Shown here one piece after another: positions 1 to 5,916 of a stretch of 5,916 nucleotides of DNA (the first letter of the stretch is position 1; every line of letters begins with the position of its first letter). The notes below the pieces were generated by a model. That model saw only the letters and a program-made list of their open reading frames with translations. It ran no database searches and was not told the DNA's origin. The translations under genes were made by a program, and so were the position numbers. The DNA comes from Mesoaciditoga sp964503355 (GTDB lineage Bacteria > Thermotogota > Thermotogae > Mesoaciditogales > Mesoaciditogaceae). The stretch lies in NCBI GenBank assembly GCA_964503355.1, contig CAZCZS010000092.1, positions 1 to 5,916 of the forward strand, given 5' to 3'.

Positions 1-561
1 GGATACAGGAACTTTTTTCTTTTTTCAACTTTTACAGCATTTATTGTACGCTATCGTTTTGTCGTGAGAATAGACAAAAAAACATTTGAAAAGATAGAAA
101 ATTGGAATATTTCATATCCTAAGTATGAAAAGATAACCTTTGCACTTCAAGGAGGACCTCTAATCTTAAAAGAAGGGCTTCTATACGATGATTTTATGGA
201 TGAAGAATTCGGAGGAGATATTCCCTATCCACCAACCGTTTTTCCCTTTGATTGGGATAAAACGCCAGCCGCTCGACTTGCGATAGGAAATGAGAAAGAC
301 AACGTTGTAATTTTGGCAGCAGAAGGATGCAACAACTACACTTACGAGCCTGGTTTTGACAGTCGTGGCTTTACTCTCGAAGAAATGGGGAATATCATGA
401 AGAAGGAGGGGGTGGAAAACGCTGTAAATCTGGATGGTGGTGGTTCAATGCAAATAAGGTTATTAGGAGCCAAAGCGCTTAAATACGCCGACAGAAGAGG
501 TATTCCATACCATGAGTTCGAAAGGCCTGTTCCTGTCGGAGTTTTCATCAAAAAAATTTAG
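1..561 (+). CDS. Phosphodiester glycosidase (NAGPA-domain) protein, 5'-partial
   Basis: This is the C-terminal 186 residues of a protein related to N-acetylglucosamine-1-phosphodiester alpha-N-acetylglucosaminidase, a family that cleaves a sugar from a sugar-1-phosphodiester. The family hallmark NLDGGGS lies at bases 427-447. It is preceded by a GFTLEEM segment (the usual Gly-x-Thr-Leu-x-Glu stretch) and by an LQGGPLILKEG segment near the start of the domain. The ARLAIG strand and the closing RPVPVGVFIKK strand also fit the family. The frame is open from base 1. The GTG at 64 has no Shine-Dalgarno sequence upstream and would cut into the domain, so I treat the gene as running in from the left edge. 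Whether it has a signal peptide or extra N-terminal domains cannot be seen. It ends 12 bases before the binding-protein gene, so the two are probably cotranscribed. The natural substrate is unknown. The domain call is firm; the true start is not visible. Confidence 0.85.
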   Translation, partial: GYRNFFLFSTFTAFIVRYRFVVRIDKKTFEKIENWNISYPKYEKITFALQGGPLILKEGLLYDDFMDEEFGGDIPYPPTVFPFDWDKTPAARLAIGNEKDNVVILAAEGCNNYTYEPGFDSRGFTLEEMGNIMKKEGVENAVNLDGGGSMQIRLLGAKALKYADRRGIPYHEFERPVPVGVFIKKI

Positions 562-566
562 GAGGT
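560..566 (+). promoter_or_regulatory. Ribosome binding site for the sugar-binding protein gene
   Basis: AGGAGGT begins inside the stop codon of the upstream gene and lies about 8 bases before the GTG at 574. It overlaps the in-frame GTG at 565, which rules that codon out as the start and supports 574. Its position over the upstream stop suggests translational linkage between the two genes. Confidence 0.8.
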
Positions 567-573
567 GTTACGT

Positions 574-1857
574 GTGAAAAAGGTAAAATGGATCGTTCTG
601 TTGATGATGGCTTTGATCGTCTTTTCGGCCGTTGCGAGTCAGATCACCTTGCGGTATTGGATGTGGGATCCCAGTATAAAAGCAAAAGTTCAAACCGCCT
701 TGAACAAATTTGAAAGCTTGCATCCAAATGTAAAAGTAGAGCTTACAACCTTAGAACCTCGTGACTATTGGACGAAACTTAGAATAATGGCATCCACACA
801 TAAGCTACCTGACGTTTTCAACATGAGTTCCGGATATATCGAAGAATGGGCGGCAAAAGGATTGTTATTAGACATTCAAAAATACGTTAACACGGATCTC
901 AACATCTCCGATTACTTCACAAGCCTTTTTAACATGGCAAAATATCCCAAAAATACAGGAGATATCTACGCTTTACCCTTTGCTTGGGTTACACCGGTTC
1001 TCTTCTTCAACAAGACAGCTTTCGACAAAGCGGGACTTTCTTACCCCGATGAAAATTGGGATTGGTGTGATTTCCTGAACGCCGCTGAAAAGTTAACCAT
1101 TAGGGAAAAAGGAAAGGTAAAGCAATGGGGATTTTGGCTGTATGGAAGGTATGCAAACATAGAACCTTGGATCTACAGAAACGGCGGACATCTTTTAAGT
1201 GCCGATAAGAAGAGGTTCGCCCCGGATAAAAACGCCATCGAAACCATGAAATTTTTGACGAAACTCGTTACAACTTACAAAGTGGCTCCAAAGAAAAAGG
1301 ATATGACCGGCGTAAGACAACAGGATGTTTTCCCACTTGGTATGGCCGCGATGTGGGTGGATGGCTCGTGGAACATAGAAAACAACAGAAGTTTGATCGG
1401 AAATAAATTCAAATGGGGAATTGCACCCGTACCGGTAGGTCCCAATGGTTCTAAAGATGTGATATACGCCTGGCCCGATATGGTGGCTATATCCTCTAAC
1501 ACTTCTCATCCTAAAGAAGCATGGGAACTTGCCAAATTTCTAAGTGGTCCTGGTTTAAGCTTGAACATGTACATGGCGGGAAAGATACCTTCTTACAAAC
1601 CTCTTGCTGAGTCGGAAGCATTTTTGGAAAAGGGTAAACAACCGGCAGAAAAGGGAATACTTCTTCAACTAGGAAAAGACAAGATGATAAATTCATTCAC
1701 AAAGGGATGGAGTGAATGGAGAGGATATGGAGCAGCGGAAGGATTGGGACTTAACGGTGCTTTGGATGCAGTTATGAATGGCGAAATGACTTTCCAACAA
1801 GCCATGCAAAAAGTTCTTTCCTATGCAAATAAAGTTCTCTCACGATACTACAAGTGA
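574..1857 (+). CDS. Extracellular sugar-binding protein of an ABC transporter (family 1)
   Basis: This 427-residue protein would capture a sugar or oligosaccharide outside the membrane and deliver it to the two permeases encoded downstream. Residues 1-21 form a Sec signal peptide: a KKVK basic start, a hydrophobic core, and an AVA cleavage site before Ser22. There is no lipobox cysteine, so the protein should be released or held in a periplasm-like space rather than lipid-anchored. Family traits include PDVF followed by EEWAAKGLL near residue 80-98, GDIYALPF at about 129-136, FFNKTAFDKAG at about 144-154, GMAAMWVDGSW at about 256-266, and WGIAPVPVGP followed by a HPKEAWELAKFL helix. The length is usual for the family. 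The protein is rich in Trp and Tyr, as is common in sugar-stacking sites. GTG 574 was chosen over GTG 565 because the latter lies within the Shine-Dalgarno sequence. The sugar bound cannot be told from sequence. Confidence 0.93.
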   Translation: MKKVKWIVLLMMALIVFSAVASQITLRYWMWDPSIKAKVQTALNKFESLHPNVKVELTTLEPRDYWTKLRIMASTHKLPDVFNMSSGYIEEWAAKGLLLDIQKYVNTDLNISDYFTSLFNMAKYPKNTGDIYALPFAWVTPVLFFNKTAFDKAGLSYPDENWDWCDFLNAAEKLTIREKGKVKQWGFWLYGRYANIEPWIYRNGGHLLSADKKRFAPDKNAIETMKFLTKLVTTYKVAPKKKDMTGVRQQDVFPLGMAAMWVDGSWNIENNRSLIGNKFKWGIAPVPVGPNGSKDVIYAWPDMVAISSNTSHPKEAWELAKFLSGPGLSLNMYMAGKIPSYKPLAESEAFLEKGKQPAEKGILLQLGKDKMINSFTKGWSEWRGYGAAEGLGLNGALDAVMNGEMTFQQAMQKVLSYANKVLSRYYK

Positions 1858-1864
1858 TGTTTTT

Positions 1865-1888
1865 AAAAGGGGGCTTCGCCCCCTTTTT
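1865..1888 (+). terminator. Hairpin with T run after the binding-protein gene (partial terminator or mRNA-stabilising stem)
   Basis: AAAAGGGGG at 1865-1873 pairs perfectly with CCCCCTTTT at 1879-1887, leaving a CTTCG loop whose outer C and G may also pair. The T run at 1884-1888 is itself part of the 3' arm. The hairpin sits 7 bases after the binding-protein stop and ends 6 bases before the permease Shine-Dalgarno sequence. Because the permeases must be expressed with the binding protein, I infer partial termination or protection of the upstream mRNA from 3' decay. Either would give more binding protein than permease, a known pattern in maltose-type operons. The stem is nearly symmetric, so it could also act on antisense transcripts. 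Confidence 0.8.
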
Positions 1889-1894
1889 GACTTG

Positions 1895-1902
1895 AGAGGT
1901 GA
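1895..1902 (+). promoter_or_regulatory. Ribosome binding site that decides a TTG start
   Basis: The stretch around AGAGGTGATC matches the anti-Shine-Dalgarno end of 16S rRNA over an unusually long run. The core AGAGG ends at 1899, 8 bases before TTG 1908. The in-frame GTG at 1899 lies inside this site, so the TTG is the better start. Confidence 0.7.
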
Positions 1903-1907
1903 TCACT

Positions 1908-2792
1908 TTGAGAAAAAAATTGAGATGGTATAAACCGTGGCACGCATGGATTTTTATATTGCCGGCTTTGATAGGTTTATTCGTATTTAGATTGGGTCCC
2001 ATTGTATTCGCCTTCTTTATGAGCTTTACCCATTGGGATATTTTTTCTCCTCCTCAGTGGATCGGATTTTCCAATTACGTTGAAATGTTCTCTGATTCAA
2101 CCTTTTGGGAAATGTTGAAGAACACATTCATATTTTCAGGGATTTACGTTCCCGCCGTTATGGCAATGGGATTATTCTTAGCCGTGCTTGTCAACCGAAA
2201 AATGCCAGGAATCACTTCGTTCAGGGCGATATTCTTTTCACCAGTGGTCACTTCTGCCGTTGCCATAGGATTGGTATGGGGATGGCTGTTGAGCCCAAAA
2301 TACGGTCTTTTGAATAATTTTCTTCAACTTTTTGGTATAAACGGCCCTTCATGGTTGGGAGATTCCAAATGGGCTCTTATGAGTATAGCCTTCGTGATGA
2401 CGTGGAAGATGGCAGGTTATTACATGATATTATTTCTAGCGGGTCTTCAAGATATTCCTCGAACGATTTACGAAGCCTCTAAAATAGATGGTGCGACGCC
2501 AAGACAGGCCTTTTGGCATATAACTTTACCCTTGCTTTCTCCAACGACCTTTTTCGTGCTGATCATAGCCATAATAGATTCGTTTAGAAATTTCCAAATT
2601 ATATACACCATGACAAGGGGAGGGCCTGGCACATCTTCTACCACCCTTGTTTACGGTATATATCAAAATGCTTTCGTTTTTTACAGAATGGGATACGCTT
2701 CTGCTATGGCCTACATCCTTTTGGCCATAGTCGGTGGAATAACCCTTGTGAATTTTTATCTTAAGAAGCGTTGGGTAAAATATCAATATTAA
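1908..2792 (+). CDS. Sugar ABC transporter permease, MalF/UgpA type
   Basis: This 294-residue inner-membrane protein forms one half of the transport channel. Hydrophobic segments suggest six membrane helices, at roughly residues 14-34, 71-97, 105-128, 157-178, 213-232 and 262-283. The cytoplasmic EAA loop that contacts the ATPase is clear: YEASKIDGA starts at about residue 188, followed by the conserved LP pair near 207-208. The segment NFQIIYTMTRGGPG after the fifth helix is typical of MalF-like sugar permeases. The length is usual for the short MalF forms, which lack the extra N-terminal helices and large loop of Escherichia coli MalF. The start is taken as TTG 1908 from the Shine-Dalgarno position; GTG 1899 would add three residues. 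It follows the binding-protein gene after a hairpin and precedes its partner permease by 15 bases. Confidence 0.93.
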   Translation: MRKKLRWYKPWHAWIFILPALIGLFVFRLGPIVFAFFMSFTHWDIFSPPQWIGFSNYVEMFSDSTFWEMLKNTFIFSGIYVPAVMAMGLFLAVLVNRKMPGITSFRAIFFSPVVTSAVAIGLVWGWLLSPKYGLLNNFLQLFGINGPSWLGDSKWALMSIAFVMTWKMAGYYMILFLAGLQDIPRTIYEASKIDGATPRQAFWHITLPLLSPTTFFVLIIAIIDSFRNFQIIYTMTRGGPGTSSTTLVYGIYQNAFVFYRMGYASAMAYILLAIVGGITLVNFYLKKRWVKYQY

Positions 2793-2796
2793 CGAT

Positions 2797-2803
2797 GAGG
2801 TGA
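2797..2803 (+). promoter_or_regulatory. Ribosome binding site for the second permease gene
   Basis: GAGGTGA lies a few bases after the preceding stop, with its GAGG core 7 bases before GTG 2808. An ATG at 2806 overlaps the GTG but runs straight into TGA, so the GTG is the start. Confidence 0.7.
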
Positions 2804-2807
2804 GAAT

Positions 2808-3647
2808 GTGAGTTACAAAACGATAAAAAACATTTCAATTTACGCTATTCTCACGATATTCGCAATTGTAATGGTGTTCCCGTTTTTTTGGATGATCGTG
2901 AATTCTTTTAACACAGAACAGAATATATTCAGAATTCCACCATCTTTTATTCCCGACAAACTCTTCAAACCAGGCATGTTCGACAATTACAAAATCGTTC
3001 TTTCTCAATACCATTTCTTAAGGTACACTTTCAACAGTCTTTTCGTTTCTTTCAGTGCGGCGTTTGGTCAAATTCTCACGTGTTCGTTGGCAGGATTTGC
3101 TTTTGCAAGAATGAATTTTAAAGGTAAAAATGTACTTTTCGGATTGCTGTTGGCAACTATGATGGTTCCCTTGCAAGTCACTATAATTCCCGAATTCTTG
3201 TTGATGATGAAATTAGGATGGTTGGATAGCTATCTTCCATTAATAGTGCCATCTTTTTTGGTTGGTTCTTTTGGAACGTTTCTCCTAAGAGAATTCTACG
3301 AGAACATACCAAAAGATCTTGAAGATGCGGCTGTCATAGATGGTGCGGGACCTTTTAAATTGTATTGGTACGTTTTTCTTCCATTGGGAAAAACTCCCAT
3401 TGCCACTTTGTTCATCATAGCTTTTATGAACAATTGGAATGCCCTTTTAAGACCCATCCTGTATATAAGCAGCGATAATCTTATGACACTTCCGATGGCG
3501 TTAACGCAATTTCAATCTCAATACGGAGCACGCTGGAATCTCTTGCTAACGGGATCGTTTTTGGCCGTCATTCCACTGTTCATAATCTATTTGTTCATGC
3601 AAAAATACATGGTTGAGGGAATAACTCATACGGGATTGAAAGGTTGA
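2808..3647 (+). CDS. Sugar ABC transporter permease, MalG/UgpE type
   Basis: This 279-residue membrane protein is the second channel subunit and should pair with the permease just upstream. An N-terminal helix at about residues 9-31 leads into the conserved FPFFWMIVNSF segment. Further helices lie near 74-100, 107-130, 141-161, 196-215 and 245-265. The EAA loop reads EDAAVIDGAG from about residue 172, with the LP pair at about 191-192. The C-terminal FMQKYMVEGITHTGLKG is the classic ending of MalG-type subunits. Length is usual and there is no sign of damage. No ATP-binding subunit follows, so the pair probably uses a shared MsmK/MsmX-type ATPase encoded elsewhere, as is common for this transporter class in Thermotogota and Firmicutes. 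Confidence 0.94.
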   Translation: MSYKTIKNISIYAILTIFAIVMVFPFFWMIVNSFNTEQNIFRIPPSFIPDKLFKPGMFDNYKIVLSQYHFLRYTFNSLFVSFSAAFGQILTCSLAGFAFARMNFKGKNVLFGLLLATMMVPLQVTIIPEFLLMMKLGWLDSYLPLIVPSFLVGSFGTFLLREFYENIPKDLEDAAVIDGAGPFKLYWYVFLPLGKTPIATLFIIAFMNNWNALLRPILYISSDNLMTLPMALTQFQSQYGARWNLLLTGSFLAVIPLFIIYLFMQKYMVEGITHTGLKG

Positions 3648-3668
3648 AAAAGAATTGAAGTTAAAAAA

Positions 3669-3675
3669 GGAGGAG
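3669..3675 (+). promoter_or_regulatory. Ribosome binding site for the fusion gene
   Basis: GGAGGAG lies in an A-rich 33-base gap, with its GGAGG core 7 bases before ATG 3681. This is the only ATG-started gene in the window. No promoter was recognised in the gap, so it is probably read from the operon transcript. Confidence 0.75.
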
Positions 3676-3680
3676 TTGGA

Positions 3681-5852
3681 ATGTACGTTGTGATACTTGC
3701 CGGTGGGACGGGAACCCGAATGGGAGGAAAAACGCCCAAGCCGTTAGTTGAAATGAATGGAAAACCTCTCATCCTTCATGTTATAGATAACGTTAAAAGC
3801 ATTTTCAACGACGCAAAAATACGTGTGGTTGTGGGAAAAAACAACTCGGAAAAGATAAGGGAACGACTTGGTAAAAGCTTTGAATACGTGATTCAACCTA
3901 AAGCACTTGGCACCGCAGATGCTTTGAAATATGGAATTGAAGGAATCAAGGCAGAAGAAAACGTGCTTGTCATGTACGCCGATACACCTCTTATAAGACC
4001 TTCTTCCATATCGGGAATTTTGAATTTCCATCGCTTAAAAAAAGCGGATGTGACACTTTTAACGGGCCTATCTTCGAAAAAATATCCTTACGCGCTTGTA
4101 GTTAAGGATAAGTCGAAAAAACTTTTGTACGTGGAGGAAGAAATGCGTCCCAGCGATTCACCACCATGGGAATATAACATCGGAATGTACGTGGTCAAAG
4201 CTGGAAAAATCTTGCCTCTTTTTTCCGAAATAAGGCCGGCAAGTAAAGGGGAATACTACATACCGGAACTTGTCAACGTTGCCATAAGAAAGGGATTTAA
4301 AGTTCAAACTTACATGAGTTTTGACGAGAGTGAATATTTAGGTGTGAATACAAAAGAAGATCTTAAGCGTGCCGAAAACATCATGGCCGAGAGGGAAATA
4401 GAAGAGTTGGAAGTTAAACAGGAAAGATTCATTCATTTCGGAACCGGCGGATGGAGGGCAAAAATAGGAAGAGGATTTACGAGTAGGAATTTACGAAAAG
4501 TTTCACAGGCTATCGCGAATCATCTTATAAGAGCAGGTCTTGACAAAAATGGAATCGTTATAGGCTACGATAATCGTTTTCTTTCTGAAACGTTCGCGAA
4601 AATATGCGGAGAGGTATTTGCGGCTAACAACATAAAGGTGTATTTAAGTAGTTCCTCACTTCCAACGCCTGTTGTGACGTTCACCGTTTTGAAGAAGAAA
4701 GCGGGAGGTGGGATCGTGTTGACAGCCTCCCACAACCCACCGGAATACAACGGCGTTAAATTTGAAAACAGCGAAGGGTTGCCAGCACCAATAGATGTGA
4801 CGTCTAACATAGAAAAAGAGGCAAATTCATTCGATGCGCTTTCCATACCTTGGATACCTTTCGAAAAAGCTGAAAAAGCCGGATACGCTCAAATAGAGGA
4901 TTTCAGAGGTGATTATCTTGATTATCTCGAAGAAAAAATAGATATAGAATCTATAAAGAGATCTCATATCCACGTTTGTTTTGATTCGATGTACGGTTCT
5001 GGTGCCAGCACGATTCAATTCGCACTTGTCAGTGCAAGATGCGATCTTAGCATGATCCACGCGAGAAGGGATCCTTTATTTGGTGGCATTTCTCCAGCTC
5101 CTTCTGAAAAATCTTTGAGTGTTCTCATAAACACAGTAAAAGAAGGGAATTACGATATCGGAATCGCGGTGGACGGTGATGCGGACAGAATTGCCATTGT
5201 GGATGAGAAAGGAAACTTCATTCATCCAAACGAGATCATCCTTTTACTTTATCATTACCTTCACGAAATCAAAGGAGAAAAAGGTGGTGTTGTGAGAAAC
5301 GTTTCTACCAGTCACAATTTGGACATTCTAGCCGAAAAGTTTGGAGAAGAAGTTTACGAAGTGCCAGTAGGCTTTAAGCACGTTGCAAAAGCCATGGTTG
5401 AACATGAAGCCCTGATAGGAGGTGAAAGCAGCGGAGGGATAACTTTTAGAGGGCACATTATGGAAAAAGACGGAGTCTACGCCAGTATGTTGATACTTGA
5501 AATGCTCTCTGTTATGAAAAAACCTCTTTCCATCATAATGAAAGAACTTTTCAAAAAGATGGGAGAAAGACTCTTTTTTCATGAAGATGATCTCAGACTT
5601 ACACCTGAACTCAAAGTTAAAGCCACCAAATTTCTGTCTCAAAAGTTAACAGAAATCCTTGGAAAAAAGATCGTTGAAACAAGAGAAATCGATGGAAAGA
5701 AATTCATTTTAGACAACGGAGAATGGATTTTGACACGTTTTTCAGGTACAGAGCCGATACTACGTATAAGTTCAGAATCTCACACTTTGAGCAGGGCAAA
5801 AAAGTTAAACAACTGGTTGAAACGACAGATAACATCTATGAAGTTACAGTAG
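3681..5852 (+). CDS. Fusion of GlmU-like sugar-1-phosphate nucleotidyltransferase and phosphohexomutase
   Basis: This 723-residue cytoplasmic protein joins two sugar-activation enzymes. Residues 1-235 are a nucleotidyltransferase of GlmU N-domain type. They carry LAGGTGTRM at 6-14, PK at 19-20, QPKALGTADA at 72-81, the metal-binding Asp101 in YADTPLI, Asn166 in YNIGMY, GEYYIPELV at 190-198 and Asn223 in LGVN. A short charged linker follows at about 236-249. Residues 250-723 are an alpha-D-phosphohexomutase. They show FGTGGWRA at 253-260, the phosphoserine loop TASHNPPEYNG with Ser350, the metal loop DGDADR at 498-503, the sugar loop GESSG at 581-585 and the phosphate loop RFSGTEPILR at 686-695. 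All catalytic motifs are intact, so both halves should be active: hexose-6-P to hexose-1-P, then to NDP-hexose. UDP-GlcNAc, UDP-glucose or a mannose product are all possible. The family calls are firm; the sugar and nucleotide are not determined. Confidence 0.92.
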   Translation: MYVVILAGGTGTRMGGKTPKPLVEMNGKPLILHVIDNVKSIFNDAKIRVVVGKNNSEKIRERLGKSFEYVIQPKALGTADALKYGIEGIKAEENVLVMYADTPLIRPSSISGILNFHRLKKADVTLLTGLSSKKYPYALVVKDKSKKLLYVEEEMRPSDSPPWEYNIGMYVVKAGKILPLFSEIRPASKGEYYIPELVNVAIRKGFKVQTYMSFDESEYLGVNTKEDLKRAENIMAEREIEELEVKQERFIHFGTGGWRAKIGRGFTSRNLRKVSQAIANHLIRAGLDKNGIVIGYDNRFLSETFAKICGEVFAANNIKVYLSSSSLPTPVVTFTVLKKKAGGGIVLTASHNPPEYNGVKFENSEGLPAPIDVTSNIEKEANSFDALSIPWIPFEKAEKAGYAQIEDFRGDYLDYLEEKIDIESIKRSHIHVCFDSMYGSGASTIQFALVSARCDLSMIHARRDPLFGGISPAPSEKSLSVLINTVKEGNYDIGIAVDGDADRIAIVDEKGNFIHPNEIILLLYHYLHEIKGEKGGVVRNVSTSHNLDILAEKFGEEVYEVPVGFKHVAKAMVEHEALIGGESSGGITFRGHIMEKDGVYASMLILEMLSVMKKPLSIIMKELFKKMGERLFFHEDDLRLTPELKVKATKFLSQKLTEILGKKIVETREIDGKKFILDNGEWILTRFSGTEPILRISSESHTLSRAKKLNNWLKRQITSMKLQ

Positions 5853-5916
5853 TTTATTCACGTTGTGCACGAAAGTAACGAAAAAAGATTGGGATGTAAC
5901 AAAGTTCATTGAAAAA

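Noticed and set aside
64..561. GTG at 64 as the true start of the phosphodiester glycosidase gene
   Set aside because: There is no Shine-Dalgarno sequence before it, the frame is open back to base 1, and the start would fall inside the expected domain. The gene is better read as cut by the window edge.
565..573. GTG at 565 as the start of the binding-protein gene
   Set aside because: It lies within the AGGAGGT ribosome binding site. GTG 574 has correct spacing and gives a cleaner signal peptide.
1195..1696. Reverse-strand open frames opposite the binding-protein gene
   Set aside because: They have no family motifs and no good ribosome binding sites, and they lie wholly opposite a strongly supported gene.
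2105..2317. Short forward frame inside the first permease gene
   Set aside because: It is an out-of-frame shadow of the permease with no ribosome binding site or recognisable motif.
4565..5060. Reverse-strand open frames opposite the fusion gene
   Set aside because: Their translations show no family motif, and the forward frame has intact catalytic motifs throughout.
5842..5916. Possible start of another gene at the right edge (open frame, TTG at 5863 reaching the window end)
   Set aside because: There are only 18 codons from the TTG, no Shine-Dalgarno sequence, and too little sequence to recognise. A second frame here runs past the fusion-gene stop but ends at a TAA at 5876-5878, so nothing can be supported.
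5853..5916. Terminator after the fusion gene
   Set aside because: I see only a short GTGCAC palindrome and no stem followed by a T run; the transcription end must lie beyond the window.

Overview
The window reads as one forward-strand carbohydrate gene cluster from a low-to-moderate GC bacterium, most likely a member of the Thermotogota. Three things suggest this: very strong Shine-Dalgarno sequences combined with GTG and TTG starts, a sugar-binding protein whose signal peptide has no lipobox cysteine, and a sugar transporter encoded without its own ATPase. The phylum is an inference. No rRNA, tRNA, mobile element or CRISPR array is visible.

Layout: (1) 1-561 is the 3' part of a phosphodiester glycosidase (NAGPA-domain) gene that continues off the left edge. 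(2) 574-1857 is a family 1 extracellular sugar-binding protein. (3) 1865-1888 is a GC-rich hairpin followed by a T run, in the only sizeable gap between the transporter genes. (4) 1908-2792 and 2808-3647 are the two MalF/MalG-type permease subunits. (5) 3681-5852 is a 723-residue fusion of a GlmU-like sugar-1-phosphate nucleotidyltransferase with a phosphohexomutase. (6) 5853-5916 has no feature I can assign. All genes point the same way, with gaps of 12, 50, 15 and 33 bases, so a single operon is likely. No internal promoter was recognised.

How the parts may fit together: the phosphodiester glycosidase could release a sugar from a sugar-1-phosphodiester, the ABC transporter could import a sugar or oligosaccharide, and the fusion protein could convert hexose-6-phosphate to hexose-1-phosphate and then to an NDP-sugar. 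Each family assignment is well supported by motifs. The shared pathway and the actual sugar are inference.

The two most notable items are the fusion protein, which joins a GlmU-like head directly to a mutase with no room for a hexapeptide-repeat domain, and the association of a NAGPA enzyme with sugar uptake and sugar activation genes.
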